A stretch of 9,596 nucleotides of DNA, taken from assembly GCA_944363685.1 (NCBI GenBank), contig CALVUV010000045.1, positions 1 through 9,596 on the forward strand, read 5' to 3'. A model generated the notes under the pieces. It did not search any database, was not told where the DNA came from, and was given only the letters and a program-made list of their open reading frames with translations. Position 1 is the first letter of the stretch. Each line of letters opens with the position of its first letter. Positions 1 to 6,435 of this stretch are shown here, piece after piece. A program made the position numbers and the translations under genes. The stretch comes from an uncultured Bacilli bacterium (GTDB lineage: Bacteria; Bacillota_I; Bacilli_A; RF39; UBA660).

Positions 1-78
1 TTTAATATTTCTACGTAGATGCCTACACTCTAACATAGGGGGGAAACTAATGCAAACAAGCAATTTTTAAAATTCAAC
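1..78. other. Intergenic sequence at the left edge, no gene identified
   Basis: Beyond the terminator there is no supported gene. The first 60 bases are less AT-rich than the surroundings and contain a G6 run (38-43), the palindrome TCTACGTAGA (10-19) and several CTAC/GTAG words that could pair in alternative ways. This may be the edge of a structured RNA or an untranslated region lying mostly outside the window. I cannot match it to a known RNA family. A second AT-rich inverted copy of the terminator arm occurs at 61-75. Confidence 0.3.
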
Positions 79-133
79 AAAAAAAGAGTTTCAATTTATT
101 AAATTCCTCTAGGGAATTTTAAAAATTGAACTC
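79..133 (-). terminator. Rho-independent terminator at the end of the gene run
   Basis: On the minus strand a long imperfect hairpin spans 86-133. GAGTT and CAATTT outer parts plus an inner AAATTCC/GGAATTT pair enclose a 5-base loop (106-112 region), with two mismatches and one bulged base. Seven T follow at 79-85. It begins 35 bases after the sigma factor stop and has no T-run on the plus-strand side, so it terminates minus-strand transcription. Confidence 0.88.
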
Positions 134-167
134 TAATTTCTTCTCAATTTACAATTTTCATACTTTT

Positions 168-809
168 TTAAGAAATTTGTGTTTTTAACTTTTCTAATAT
201 CTTCCCTTCCTTTCTACTAACTTGTACTTGACTAATACCAAGCACTTCTGCAGTCTCTTTCTGCGTCATATCCTGATAATACCTTGAATTAATTAATTCT
301 CTTTCACTCTCCTCAAGCCCCATAATCGCTTCCTTTAAATCTAAAACCCCAACATCATATCCTCTTTCTATTAAAGCAATTTTATTATACAGATTATAAT
401 CATCATCCAAATAACTATTATCCAAACTATAAGGAGTACTAACTGCATTAATAACACTAACTATCTTCTCTTCACTAACTCCTAACATATAAGATATTTG
501 TGATATAGTAGGTTCTCTTCCCAAATTCTGAGATAAGTATTCTCTTACCTCCTTAATATCTTTACTTAATTTATAAGTATTACTTGAAACATGAATCTGA
601 TAATCATTATTTACTGCTTTTAAAACTTCACCTTTTATCCATAAATAAGCATAATCAGTAAAACTACTCTCTTTCTTTATATCATACTTTTGCATTGCCG
701 TCTGTAATCCTAACATTCCCGCTTGATATAGATCATCATAATCTCCTCTAAAACTATATTTACTAATAATACTTCTAACTAATCCCTCATATTCTAAAAT
801 ATTATCCAT
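168..809 (-). CDS. Sporulation-type RNA polymerase sigma factor, SigF/SigG family (closest to SigF)
   Basis: This sigma-70 family protein has 213 residues from ATG 809. Region 2 (about 8-75) contains RGDYDDLYQAGMLGLQTAMQKYD. Region 3 (about 80-132) contains LGREPTISQISYMLGV. Region 4 (about 155-210) contains the helix-turn-helix ETAEVLGISQVQVSRKEGKIL (185-205). The ISQVQVSRxExKIL pattern, LKEAIxxLEExE and RYYxDxTQxExAE match B. subtilis SigF best, while SigG is the nearest alternative. SigF has 255 residues; here only seven precede region 2, so the usual N-terminal lead is missing. Region 2.3-2.4 (FTDYAYLWIKGEVLKAVNND) departs from the FSTYAVPMIIGEI form of SigF, suggesting altered -10 recognition. 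No spoIIAA or spoIIAB lies beside it. A weak sigma-A-like promoter (TTGTTT 858-863, TATTAT 835-840, 17-base spacing) sits in the 86-base gap upstream. It is the last gene of the run. Confidence 0.83.
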   Translation of the reverse strand: MDNILEYEGLVRSIISKYSFRGDYDDLYQAGMLGLQTAMQKYDIKKESSFTDYAYLWIKGEVLKAVNNDYQIHVSSNTYKLSKDIKEVREYLSQNLGREPTISQISYMLGVSEEKIVSVINAVSTPYSLDNSYLDDDYNLYNKIALIERGYDVGVLDLKEAIMGLEESERELINSRYYQDMTQKETAEVLGISQVQVSRKEGKILEKLKTQIS

Positions 810-817
810 ACTATTAA

Positions 818-833
818 CACCCTTTCTCCTCCT
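818..833 (-). promoter_or_regulatory. Extended ribosome binding region fixing the sigma factor start
   Basis: On the minus strand AGGAGG (828-833) is followed by AAAGGGTG (818-825), eight bases before ATG 809. The purine block would lie inside the coding region if translation began at the in-frame TTG 863, which has no site of its own. The second element has the normal spacing; AGGAGG alone would be 18 bases away. Confidence 0.7.
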
Positions 834-895
834 AATAATAAAGATATAAAAAAAAGAAAACAATCATTTCGACACAACTAGAAAAATATTTCAAC

Positions 896-1987
896 CTACA
901 AATTTCTTAAAAATAATGTTTTAAACAAAATACCAAAAACTTCTCTTTTAAAAGACTTAGTAACCCCTTTATGAATTTTACTTTTAGGATAATTAACACA
1001 TTCAAAATTAACATCTAAATTAACTTTAAAATCTTTATATTTCAAAGTCAAAACACTTTCTCCACAAGTTTCATTATCATAAATAAACTCTAACTCTCCT
1101 AAAGGAATAGTACTAGATTTTATTACTTTAGATATATCTAAATAATTAGATAATTTTATATCATCAAAAACTTCTATTATCTCTTTTCTATACAAGTAAT
1201 ATTTATTAGTTACTCCAACTATCTTATATAAAGGATTAATATTAGTATCTAAAATAATATCATCTCTATAATACTTATAATATTTATCTCTATAACGATA
1301 AAATACTTTTTTATCAACTATATTTATATAAAATTTATTATCTAAATTACTAGTCTTTAATATTTTATCTTCATACATAGTTTTACAAAGATGATTAATT
1401 ATCTTAATATCAACTTCACTATAACCTTTATCTTTTATAACAAACTTACTATTAATATAATCATCACTACTAACAGTAAACTCTCCTTCTATATCACCTT
1501 GATTTAAAAAACAAGTAACATAAAGTTCTAAATCTTCAGGACTATATTTTTTAGAAAGTTTAATATCTAAATCATTCCCTTTATAAATAATATTATCCTT
1601 ATATTTTAAAATTATCTTAGTAATCAAAAGATTATTAACTTTCTCTATTTTCAAGCTATCTATTTTCTTTAACTCTTGATAATAATAGATAACACTTCTT
1701 TCTTCATCAAGACTATCATCTTTAATTCTCTTTTCTTGATAATCACTATATTCTCCATATTTAACTTCATTAGTTTTAATAGTATATATATCATTAGCTT
1801 TCTCTAAATATTTATAATCCCTATTAATCTTTTCTTGTTTATAAAAAGTCACAACATCTACTTTTTCTAAAGAATTAACCTTATAATTACTAGAAACTTC
1901 TCCTACTTTTAAATAAGGCGTAATTATAGTTTTAGAATTAACATTAAGACAAGAAAAAAATAATAATAGTATTAAGACTTTCTTCAT
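896..1987 (-). CDS. Unrecognised secreted protein between spoVAE and the sigma gene
   Basis: I do not recognise this 363-residue protein. It starts MKKVLILLLFFSCLNVNSK, a short Sec signal peptide. Cleavage after S18 (V-N-S) is plausible, while C13 follows LFFS, a poor lipobox, so a lipoprotein is less likely. The mature part is rich in Lys, Tyr, Ile and Asp and looks mostly beta-stranded. A tyrosine-dense basic tract lies at 229-241 (FYRYRDKYYKYYR), with a similar KYYLYRKE at 262-269. Four cysteines remain after the signal (C159, C201, C308, C330) and could form two disulfides. The last 20 residues are basic, then hydrophobic (VFGILFKTLFLRNL). Start ATG 1987 has a strong AGGAGGTG site two bases upstream. 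It lies 30 bases after spoVAE and 86 before the sigma start, so a role in sporulation or the forespore/mother-cell interface is inferred from position only. Confidence 0.7.
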   Translation of the reverse strand: MKKVLILLLFFSCLNVNSKTIITPYLKVGEVSSNYKVNSLEKVDVVTFYKQEKINRDYKYLEKANDIYTIKTNEVKYGEYSDYQEKRIKDDSLDEERSVIYYYQELKKIDSLKIEKVNNLLITKIILKYKDNIIYKGNDLDIKLSKKYSPEDLELYVTCFLNQGDIEGEFTVSSDDYINSKFVIKDKGYSEVDIKIINHLCKTMYEDKILKTSNLDNKFYINIVDKKVFYRYRDKYYKYYRDDIILDTNINPLYKIVGVTNKYYLYRKEIIEVFDDIKLSNYLDISKVIKSSTIPLGELEFIYDNETCGESVLTLKYKDFKVNLDVNFECVNYPKSKIHKGVTKSFKREVFGILFKTLFLRNL

Positions 1988-2017
1988 AACACCTCCTACT
2001 ATTATTATTTACATATA

Positions 2018-2368
2018 CTAATCTTTTGCTCTAAAAATTAAAGTAAAAATAAAAGTAAAGATAATCGCTGCTGTTATCCCTGCTGCAGTTAAATCAAATA
2101 TACCTATTAATAGTCCTACAACTCCATTCGCCTCTGCTGATATTAACGCACCATGTATTAAAGAATGTCCAAAACTAGTAATAGGAAGTAAAGCTCCACC
2201 ACCTACTTTAGCGATGAAAAAATCATAAATAGAAAAAGTATCTAAAGCTGCTCCAATACATACAAACATCGCTGTAATATGACCAGGAGTAAGTTTAGTA
2301 TTATCTAAAATAATCTCAGCGATTAAACAAATAATACCACAGAATAAAAATGAATTAATAAAATACAT
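2018..2368 (-). CDS. spoVAE: Stage V sporulation protein AE (SpoVAEb type), dipicolinate channel subunit
   Basis: This is a small membrane protein of 116 residues, the usual size of SpoVAEb, and a homologue of SpoVAC. The shared core is visible: AKVGGGALLPITSFGHSLIH here corresponds to AKAKAGLLIPITGFAHSMTS in SpoVAC. Hydrophobic segments lie near residues 1-20, 30-46, 55-72 and 85-112. The N-terminal half contains LTPGHITAMFVCIGAALDTF, which is typical of the family. Start ATG 2368 follows the spoVAD TAA with no gap, and its GGAGG site, eight bases upstream, lies within the spoVAD coding end. With SpoVAC and SpoVAD it makes the minimal channel set; spoVAA, spoVAB, spoVAEa and spoVAF are absent from the window. 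Confidence 0.93.
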   Translation of the reverse strand: MYFINSFLFCGIICLIAEIILDNTKLTPGHITAMFVCIGAALDTFSIYDFFIAKVGGGALLPITSFGHSLIHGALISAEANGVVGLLIGIFDLTAAGITAAIIFTFIFTLIFRAKD

Positions 2369-3358
2369 TTAAATCGCCTCCAAACATACTAAATTTGCAA
2401 TAGATAAAATATTTTCTTTTTGATAAAGCATAATAGGAGAAAATAAAGCCCCTGTTGCAATCAATAATACTTTTTTATATTTACCTTCCATAATCCCTTT
2501 AACAATCGTACTATAATTAACTAAAGCTGAACAAACAGGACCACTTCCTCCAGCCATTACTTCTTTTTGTTTCTCCAAGTCATACAACATAACACCACAA
2601 TCATTATAATTAGTTAAATCTATATTATATTCACTTTTCATTAAATCTTTTAATATTTCTTTACCATATTTACCTAAGTCCCCTGTTAGAATAAGATCAT
2701 AATCATTAGGTTTAGTATCTGTCTCACTTAAATATTTAGAAAGAGTATCAAAAGCTGCCCCTGCCATAGCCGCTCCCATATTAAAAGCATCTTTTTGATT
2801 ATAATCAACAATAGTACCAATCATACCATTAGTTACTCTAACTTTACTAGGTTTATTAGATAAAAGTAAACTTGCCCCACCAGTCGCTGTAAATGTAGCA
2901 GTCATTGGTTTAGGAGATCCATATTCAGTTGGATTACGAAACTGTTTTTCACTAGACATATTATGAGAAGAACAAGAAACAATAGCATTATTAACTTTAC
3001 CACTATCTATAAAAGTAGAACCTATTAAAATACCCTCTATACTAGTAGCACAAGCAGTATAAATACCAAGAAAAGGACTTTTTAAATTTAAAGCTCCATA
3101 ACTTGATGATGCTATTTGATTTAAAAGATCACCTGCTATTACCAAATCAATATCATTTGACTTTAACTTAGTCTTTTTTAATAAAATTCTAATACTATCT
3201 TCAAGTAATCTAATTTCTGCTTTTTCAAAAGATTTCTCGCGTGCATATAAATCATTATACTTCTTATCAAAGTTATGAGACAAAGGCCCTTTCGCTTCAT
3301 AAGGACCACAAACAGTACTAACATTATCTAAATAAACATTTCTAAAATTAAGTATCAT
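2369..3358 (-). CDS. spoVAD: Stage V sporulation protein AD (SpoVAD), dipicolinate-binding subunit
   Basis: SpoVAD is the cytoplasmic, membrane-associated subunit of the SpoVA complex. It has a thiolase-like fold and binds dipicolinic acid in Bacillus. The 329 residues from ATG 3358 align through almost the whole family by eye: GPYEAKGPLSHNFDKKYNDL (18-37), IAGDLLNQ (74-81), TACATSIE (101-108, with the thiolase-position cysteine C103), SSHN (130-133), RNPTEYG (141-147), then YDLILTGDLGKYG, DDCGVMLYD-like, AGGSGPVCSA and ATGALFSPIM. B. subtilis SpoVAD has about 338 residues, so the length is normal. It is translationally coupled to spoVAC (four-base overlap), and spoVAE starts directly after its stop, so the three are made as a set. 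Confidence 0.95.
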   Translation of the reverse strand: MILNFRNVYLDNVSTVCGPYEAKGPLSHNFDKKYNDLYAREKSFEKAEIRLLEDSIRILLKKTKLKSNDIDLVIAGDLLNQIASSSYGALNLKSPFLGIYTACATSIEGILIGSTFIDSGKVNNAIVSCSSHNMSSEKQFRNPTEYGSPKPMTATFTATGGASLLLSNKPSKVRVTNGMIGTIVDYNQKDAFNMGAAMAGAAFDTLSKYLSETDTKPNDYDLILTGDLGKYGKEILKDLMKSEYNIDLTNYNDCGVMLYDLEKQKEVMAGGSGPVCSALVNYSTIVKGIMEGKYKKVLLIATGALFSPIMLYQKENILSIANLVCLEAI

Positions 3359-3798
3359 AAAAGTACCTCCCATAAATATCTAATAAGACCAAAAAACCAA
3401 GCAGATACTACTCCATAAAAGATAACTGATCCAGCAAGTTTAAAAACATTACTACCAACACCATAAATAGGTCCTTCATTCTTATAATCTAAAGCTGAAC
3501 TAGTCATAGAATGAGCAAAACCAGTTATAGGAATAAGAAGACCTGCTTTCGCTTTAGCAACTAACTTATCAAAGAAACCCAAAGCTGTGAACAATGATGC
3601 AAAGAAAATAAAAGTTATAATCATATAAGTAGAAGCATCATTTCTTGAAACTTCAAAAAGTATAATATAAACTCTAATTAAAACTTCTCCAAGTAATCCC
3701 ATAAATCCCCCTACTAAAAAAGCTGTAACTGCATATTTTAACTTATTTTCTTTAGGAGTATGTTTCTTAACTAAATCATCATATTTTTTATTAGACAT
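3355..3798 (-). CDS. spoVAC: Stage V sporulation protein AC (SpoVAC), dipicolinate channel subunit
   Basis: SpoVAC is a membrane component of the SpoVA complex, which moves calcium-dipicolinic acid into the forespore and releases it on germination; the Bacillus protein behaves as a mechanosensitive channel. The product from ATG 3798 has 147 residues, close to the 150 of B. subtilis. It begins MSNKKYDDLVKKHTPKENKL, a good match to the family's hydrophilic start, followed by FLVGGFMGLLGE. Hydrophobic segments lie near residues 22-48, 57-74 and 118-145. The segment GLLIPITGFAHSMTSSALDYKNEG is the SpoVAC/SpoVAE family core. A longer reading from TTG 3843 adds 15 residues without family similarity and has no ribosome binding site, so I rejected it. 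GGTGAT sits three bases before the ATG. The stop overlaps the spoVAD start by four bases (ATGA). Confidence 0.92.
   Translation of the reverse strand: MSNKKYDDLVKKHTPKENKLKYAVTAFLVGGFMGLLGEVLIRVYIILFEVSRNDASTYMIITFIFFASLFTALGFFDKLVAKAKAGLLIPITGFAHSMTSSALDYKNEGPIYGVGSNVFKLAGSVIFYGVVSAWFFGLIRYLWEVLL
3365..3371 (-). promoter_or_regulatory. Ribosome binding site that fixes the spoVAD start
   Basis: GGGAGGT on the minus strand ends six bases before ATG 3358. An in-frame upstream ATG at 3373 overlaps this element and has no purine-rich site of its own, so 3358 is the real start. This also creates the ATGA overlap with spoVAC. Confidence 0.85.
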
Positions 3799-3812
3799 AA
3801 TATCACCAGTTA

Positions 3813-3842
3813 TAGCATTAACTAAAAAAGAAAATTTATACA
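3813..3842 (-). promoter_or_regulatory. Candidate SigG-like promoter upstream of spoVAC
   Basis: On the minus strand TGTATA (3837-3842) and AATGCTA (3813-3819) lie 17 bases apart. The SigG consensus, as known from Bacillus subtilis, is roughly TGNATA and CATACTA, so the -35 fits and the -10 matches at five of seven positions. SigG drives spoVA in B. subtilis, and the site follows the weak hairpin directly. Against it, the predicted start of transcription near 3806 would fall inside the GGTGAT ribosome binding site used by spoVAC. Confidence 0.25.
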
Positions 3843-3869
3843 AAAAAACAGAAATCTATTCCGTTTTTT
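3842..3869 (-). terminator. Weak hairpin with T-run at the nadE stop, possible terminator or attenuator
   Basis: On the minus strand AAAAAACGG (3861-3869) can pair with CTGTTTTTT (3843-3851), with one G-U pair and a 9-base loop containing the nadE stop codon, and one further T follows at 3842. Only three pairs involve G, so the stem is much weaker than the two flanking terminators. It might cause partial termination between the NAD genes and the spore genes, or be a chance product of AT-rich sequence. Confidence 0.35.
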
Positions 3870-5778
3870 CTAACTCTTCTATAATTTTCTTAAAAGAAGC
3901 TTCACTAGGCATTCTTAAATCACCTCTTGGAGATAAAGAAATACTACCTACTTTAATACCATCAGGAACAGCATTTCTTTTAAACTGCTGACTATAAAAA
4001 CGTTTAATAAATACTATTAACCACTTCTTTATCTCTTCATTAGTAAAACTATCTTTAAATGTTAATTTAGAAAGAAAATATATCTTAGTAAATGATGTAC
4101 CATGTCTTAATAAATGATATAAAAAGAAATCATGTAAAACATATGGACCAATACTAGATTCTGTTTTTTGTAACATATTACCTGCTTTATCAGGAGGTAA
4201 TAACTCTGGAGAAATAGGAGTATCTAAAATATCTTCTAAAACCTCTTTTCTTTTACCACTACTATTATCTTTAATATATTCTACTAAATATCTTACTAAA
4301 GTCTTAGGAATAGATGAATTAACAGAATACATACTCATATGATCACCATTATAAGTACACCATCCTAAAGCAAGTTCAGATAAATCACCTGTTCCTATAA
4401 CAATACCAGAAAGCATATTAGCAATATCCATAAGTATTTGTGTTCTTTCTCTCGCTTGTATATTTTCATAAGTAACACTTCTATCATTAATATCTAAACC
4501 AATATCTTTCATATGAAGTAAACAAGCATCTTTTATACTTATTTCTTTTAATGTCGCTCCATATTCTTTAACTAATAAAACTGCATTATTATAAGTCCTA
4601 TCAGTAGTACCAAATCCAGGCATTGTAACCCCTATAATATCCTTAGTACTTCTATTTAATTTCCTAAAAGCTCTTTCTATTACTAAAAAAGCAAGAGTAG
4701 AATCAAGTCCTCCAGACATACCTATAATACATTTAGTATTATTTAAATGAATAAGTCTTCTAGCTAACCCACTCGCTTGTATTTCTAATATCTCTTCAAA
4801 TCTATTTTCTTTATTAGTAAGAGGAACAAAAGGATATTGTTTATAAGTCCTATCAAGAGTCTTTATTTTATCACAAACATTAACTTCTATTATTTTATAA
4901 TCTCCATCATAAGCACTACTAGTATAACTACTATTACGATATCTTTCATTAACTAAACTAAAAGTATCAACATCAACATATATTAAATTACTTTCAATTT
5001 CAAATCTCTTATTTTCTTTTAATAGTTTACCATTCTCATATATTAAACAAGCTCCTCCAAATACTAAATCAGAAGTTGATTCCATAATACCACTACTTGC
5101 ATATATATAAGATGATATTGTCTTACTAGACTGCATAGAAACTAAATTTCTTCTATAAGAATCTTTACCTACAATCTCATTACTACTAGATAAATTAAAT
5201 ATTATAGTCGCTCCATTAAGAGCATGATTATTACTAGGAGGATTAACTGCCCATAAATCTTCACATATTTCAATTGCAAAATTAATTTCTCTTTTCTCCT
5301 TATCTCTAAATAATAATTTAGTAGATATAGGAACTATTTGTCCTAGTAATCTTACTTCACTATTATTTAAATCAAAACTAGAAGTAAACCATCTCTTCTC
5401 ATAAAATTCACTATAATTAGGAATATAAGACTTAGGAACAATACCTAGAATATCTCCTTTAGATATAACAACTGCACAATTTAATAGTTGATTATTACAT
5501 CTAACAGGCATTCCTATAATAGAAATAATATCTAAATCTTTAGTTTCCTCAAGAATAATTCTTAAAGCTTCTTCACTCTTATTAATCAACTCATCATGTA
5601 AGAATAAATCACCACAAGTATACCCTGTTAAAGCAAGTTCAGGAGTAGTAACAATAGAAACACCTTCTCCACATGCTTTCTTTAACATATTAATTATTTC
5701 TTTAGCATTATCAACAGGACTAGCAAGTACTAATTTATTAACAATTGCCCCTACTCTAACAAATCCATATTTCTTCAT
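3856..5778 (-). CDS. nadE: Glutamine-dependent NAD+ synthetase
   Basis: NadE makes the last step of NAD synthesis, amidating nicotinate adenine dinucleotide with ATP and glutamine-derived ammonia. The 640 residues form the two-domain version. An N-terminal nitrilase-like glutaminase (about 1-290) has the triad E47 (TTPELALTGY), K116 (VPKSYIPNYSEFYEKRWF) and C172 (EICEDLW). A C-terminal synthetase carries the PP-loop SGGLDST at 355-361 and the later GTGDLSELALGWCTYNGDHMS region. Because it has its own glutaminase, it does not depend on free ammonia. Start ATG 5778 has AAGGAGG five bases upstream, 30 bases after the NUDIX stop. A small perfect hairpin (ATAGT, two bases, ACTAT) lies just upstream of the ribosome binding site. 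The stop codon falls inside a weak hairpin at 3842-3869. Confidence 0.96.
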   Translation of the reverse strand: MKKYGFVRVGAIVNKLVLASPVDNAKEIINMLKKACGEGVSIVTTPELALTGYTCGDLFLHDELINKSEEALRIILEETKDLDIISIIGMPVRCNNQLLNCAVVISKGDILGIVPKSYIPNYSEFYEKRWFTSSFDLNNSEVRLLGQIVPISTKLLFRDKEKREINFAIEICEDLWAVNPPSNNHALNGATIIFNLSSSNEIVGKDSYRRNLVSMQSSKTISSYIYASSGIMESTSDLVFGGACLIYENGKLLKENKRFEIESNLIYVDVDTFSLVNERYRNSSYTSSAYDGDYKIIEVNVCDKIKTLDRTYKQYPFVPLTNKENRFEEILEIQASGLARRLIHLNNTKCIIGMSGGLDSTLAFLVIERAFRKLNRSTKDIIGVTMPGFGTTDRTYNNAVLLVKEYGATLKEISIKDACLLHMKDIGLDINDRSVTYENIQARERTQILMDIANMLSGIVIGTGDLSELALGWCTYNGDHMSMYSVNSSIPKTLVRYLVEYIKDNSSGKRKEVLEDILDTPISPELLPPDKAGNMLQKTESSIGPYVLHDFFLYHLLRHGTSFTKIYFLSKLTFKDSFTNEEIKKWLIVFIKRFYSQQFKRNAVPDGIKVGSISLSPRGDLRMPSEASFKKIIEELEKTE

Positions 5779-5808
5779 AATTTCCTCCTTTAATAGTTTA
5801 CTATGTTT

Positions 5809-6435
5809 TTATTTTTTTATTAGTTTTTTCGCTTCCTTAATAGTATATCTAGACTGAATATCAGTAATATATCTTTTTTCTAAAAGTTCATACGCTTCAT
5901 CAAAACTACATTCAAAATAACGAATAAATTCATCTTCATCTAATTTTTGAGAATACTTTTTCTCACAATCTAAAGCCACAAAACTATGATTATAACCAGG
6001 ATTAACTCCTTGATCTTGATAAAACTCATCTAATTTTATTAACTCATTAGTAGTATAACCGGTCTCTTCTCTTAACTCTCTAATAGCAGCCTCTTCTGGT
6101 GTTTCATTAAGTTCAATATATCCAGCAGGAACTTCTACACATACTCCCTCTTTAGTAACAGTTCTAGGCTGAACAATTAAAATAGTATTATTATCTTTAG
6201 TAATAGGTAAAACAATCGCTGCATTACCATTTTTACCACCCTTTAATGTTTTCTCACGAACTAAAACCTTTCCATTCGCTAACTTATAAGTATAACTCTC
6301 TACACTAACAAAACCTTTTCTTTTAATAGGCATTCCTTTATCATCATAAATAAATTCATCCTTATTTCTCATAACTTCTACAGTTGATAATTCCTTTATA
6401 TAATCTCTTAATTCTTCTAACTTTTCTTTACGCAT
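5809..6435 (-). CDS. NUDIX hydrolase, ADP-ribose pyrophosphatase type
   Basis: A complete NUDIX box (GX5EX7REUXEEXGU) lies at residues 105-127 of the 208-residue product: GYIELNE, seven residues, then RELREETGY. It is preceded by a P-A-G turn typical of ADP-ribose pyrophosphatases. The N-terminal part (about 35-75) is the beta-rich dimerisation segment seen in that group. The likely reaction is ADP-ribose to AMP plus ribose-5-phosphate, which recycles NAD breakdown products and fits the operon. There is no C-terminal winged helix, so it is not an NrtR-type regulator. I chose ATG 6435 over the in-frame TTG at 6444, because AGGAG (6448-6452) is 12 bases from the ATG but only 3 from the TTG. The gene overlaps the pncB end by eight bases (ATGCGTAA). 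Another nucleoside-diphosphate substrate remains possible. Confidence 0.85.
   Translation of the reverse strand: MRKEKLEELRDYIKELSTVEVMRNKDEFIYDDKGMPIKRKGFVSVESYTYKLANGKVLVREKTLKGGKNGNAAIVLPITKDNNTILIVQPRTVTKEGVCVEVPAGYIELNETPEEAAIRELREETGYTTNELIKLDEFYQDQGVNPGYNHSFVALDCEKKYSQKLDEDEFIRYFECSFDEAYELLEKRYITDIQSRYTIKEAKKLIKK

Noticed and set aside
1..36. Minus-strand frame opening at ATG 36 and running off the edge
   Set aside because: Preceded by a C6 tract with no ribosome binding site, and twelve codons give no recognisable start of a protein.
50..70. Plus-strand mini-ORF after a G6 run (ATG, six codons)
   Set aside because: G6 is not a convincing ribosome binding site and a six-residue product has no support.
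61..128. 15-bp perfect inverted repeat (61-75 against 114-128) as a second, competing hairpin
   Set aside because: The repeat is A/T only apart from its ends and is itself nearly palindromic, so it carries little information; the T-run position supports only the 86-133 hairpin.
810..863. Longer N-terminus of the sigma factor starting at TTG 863
   Set aside because: The added 18 residues come from translating the purine-rich ribosome binding region (Arg-Arg-Arg-Lys), have no family similarity, and TTG 863 has no ribosome binding site.
3359..3373. ATG 3373 as the spoVAD start
   Set aside because: It overlaps the GGGAGGT site that serves ATG 3358 and lacks an upstream site; 3358 also gives the usual ATGA overlap with spoVAC.
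3799..3843. Longer SpoVAC starting at TTG 3843
   Set aside because: No ribosome binding site; the ATG at 3798 gives the normal family start and length.
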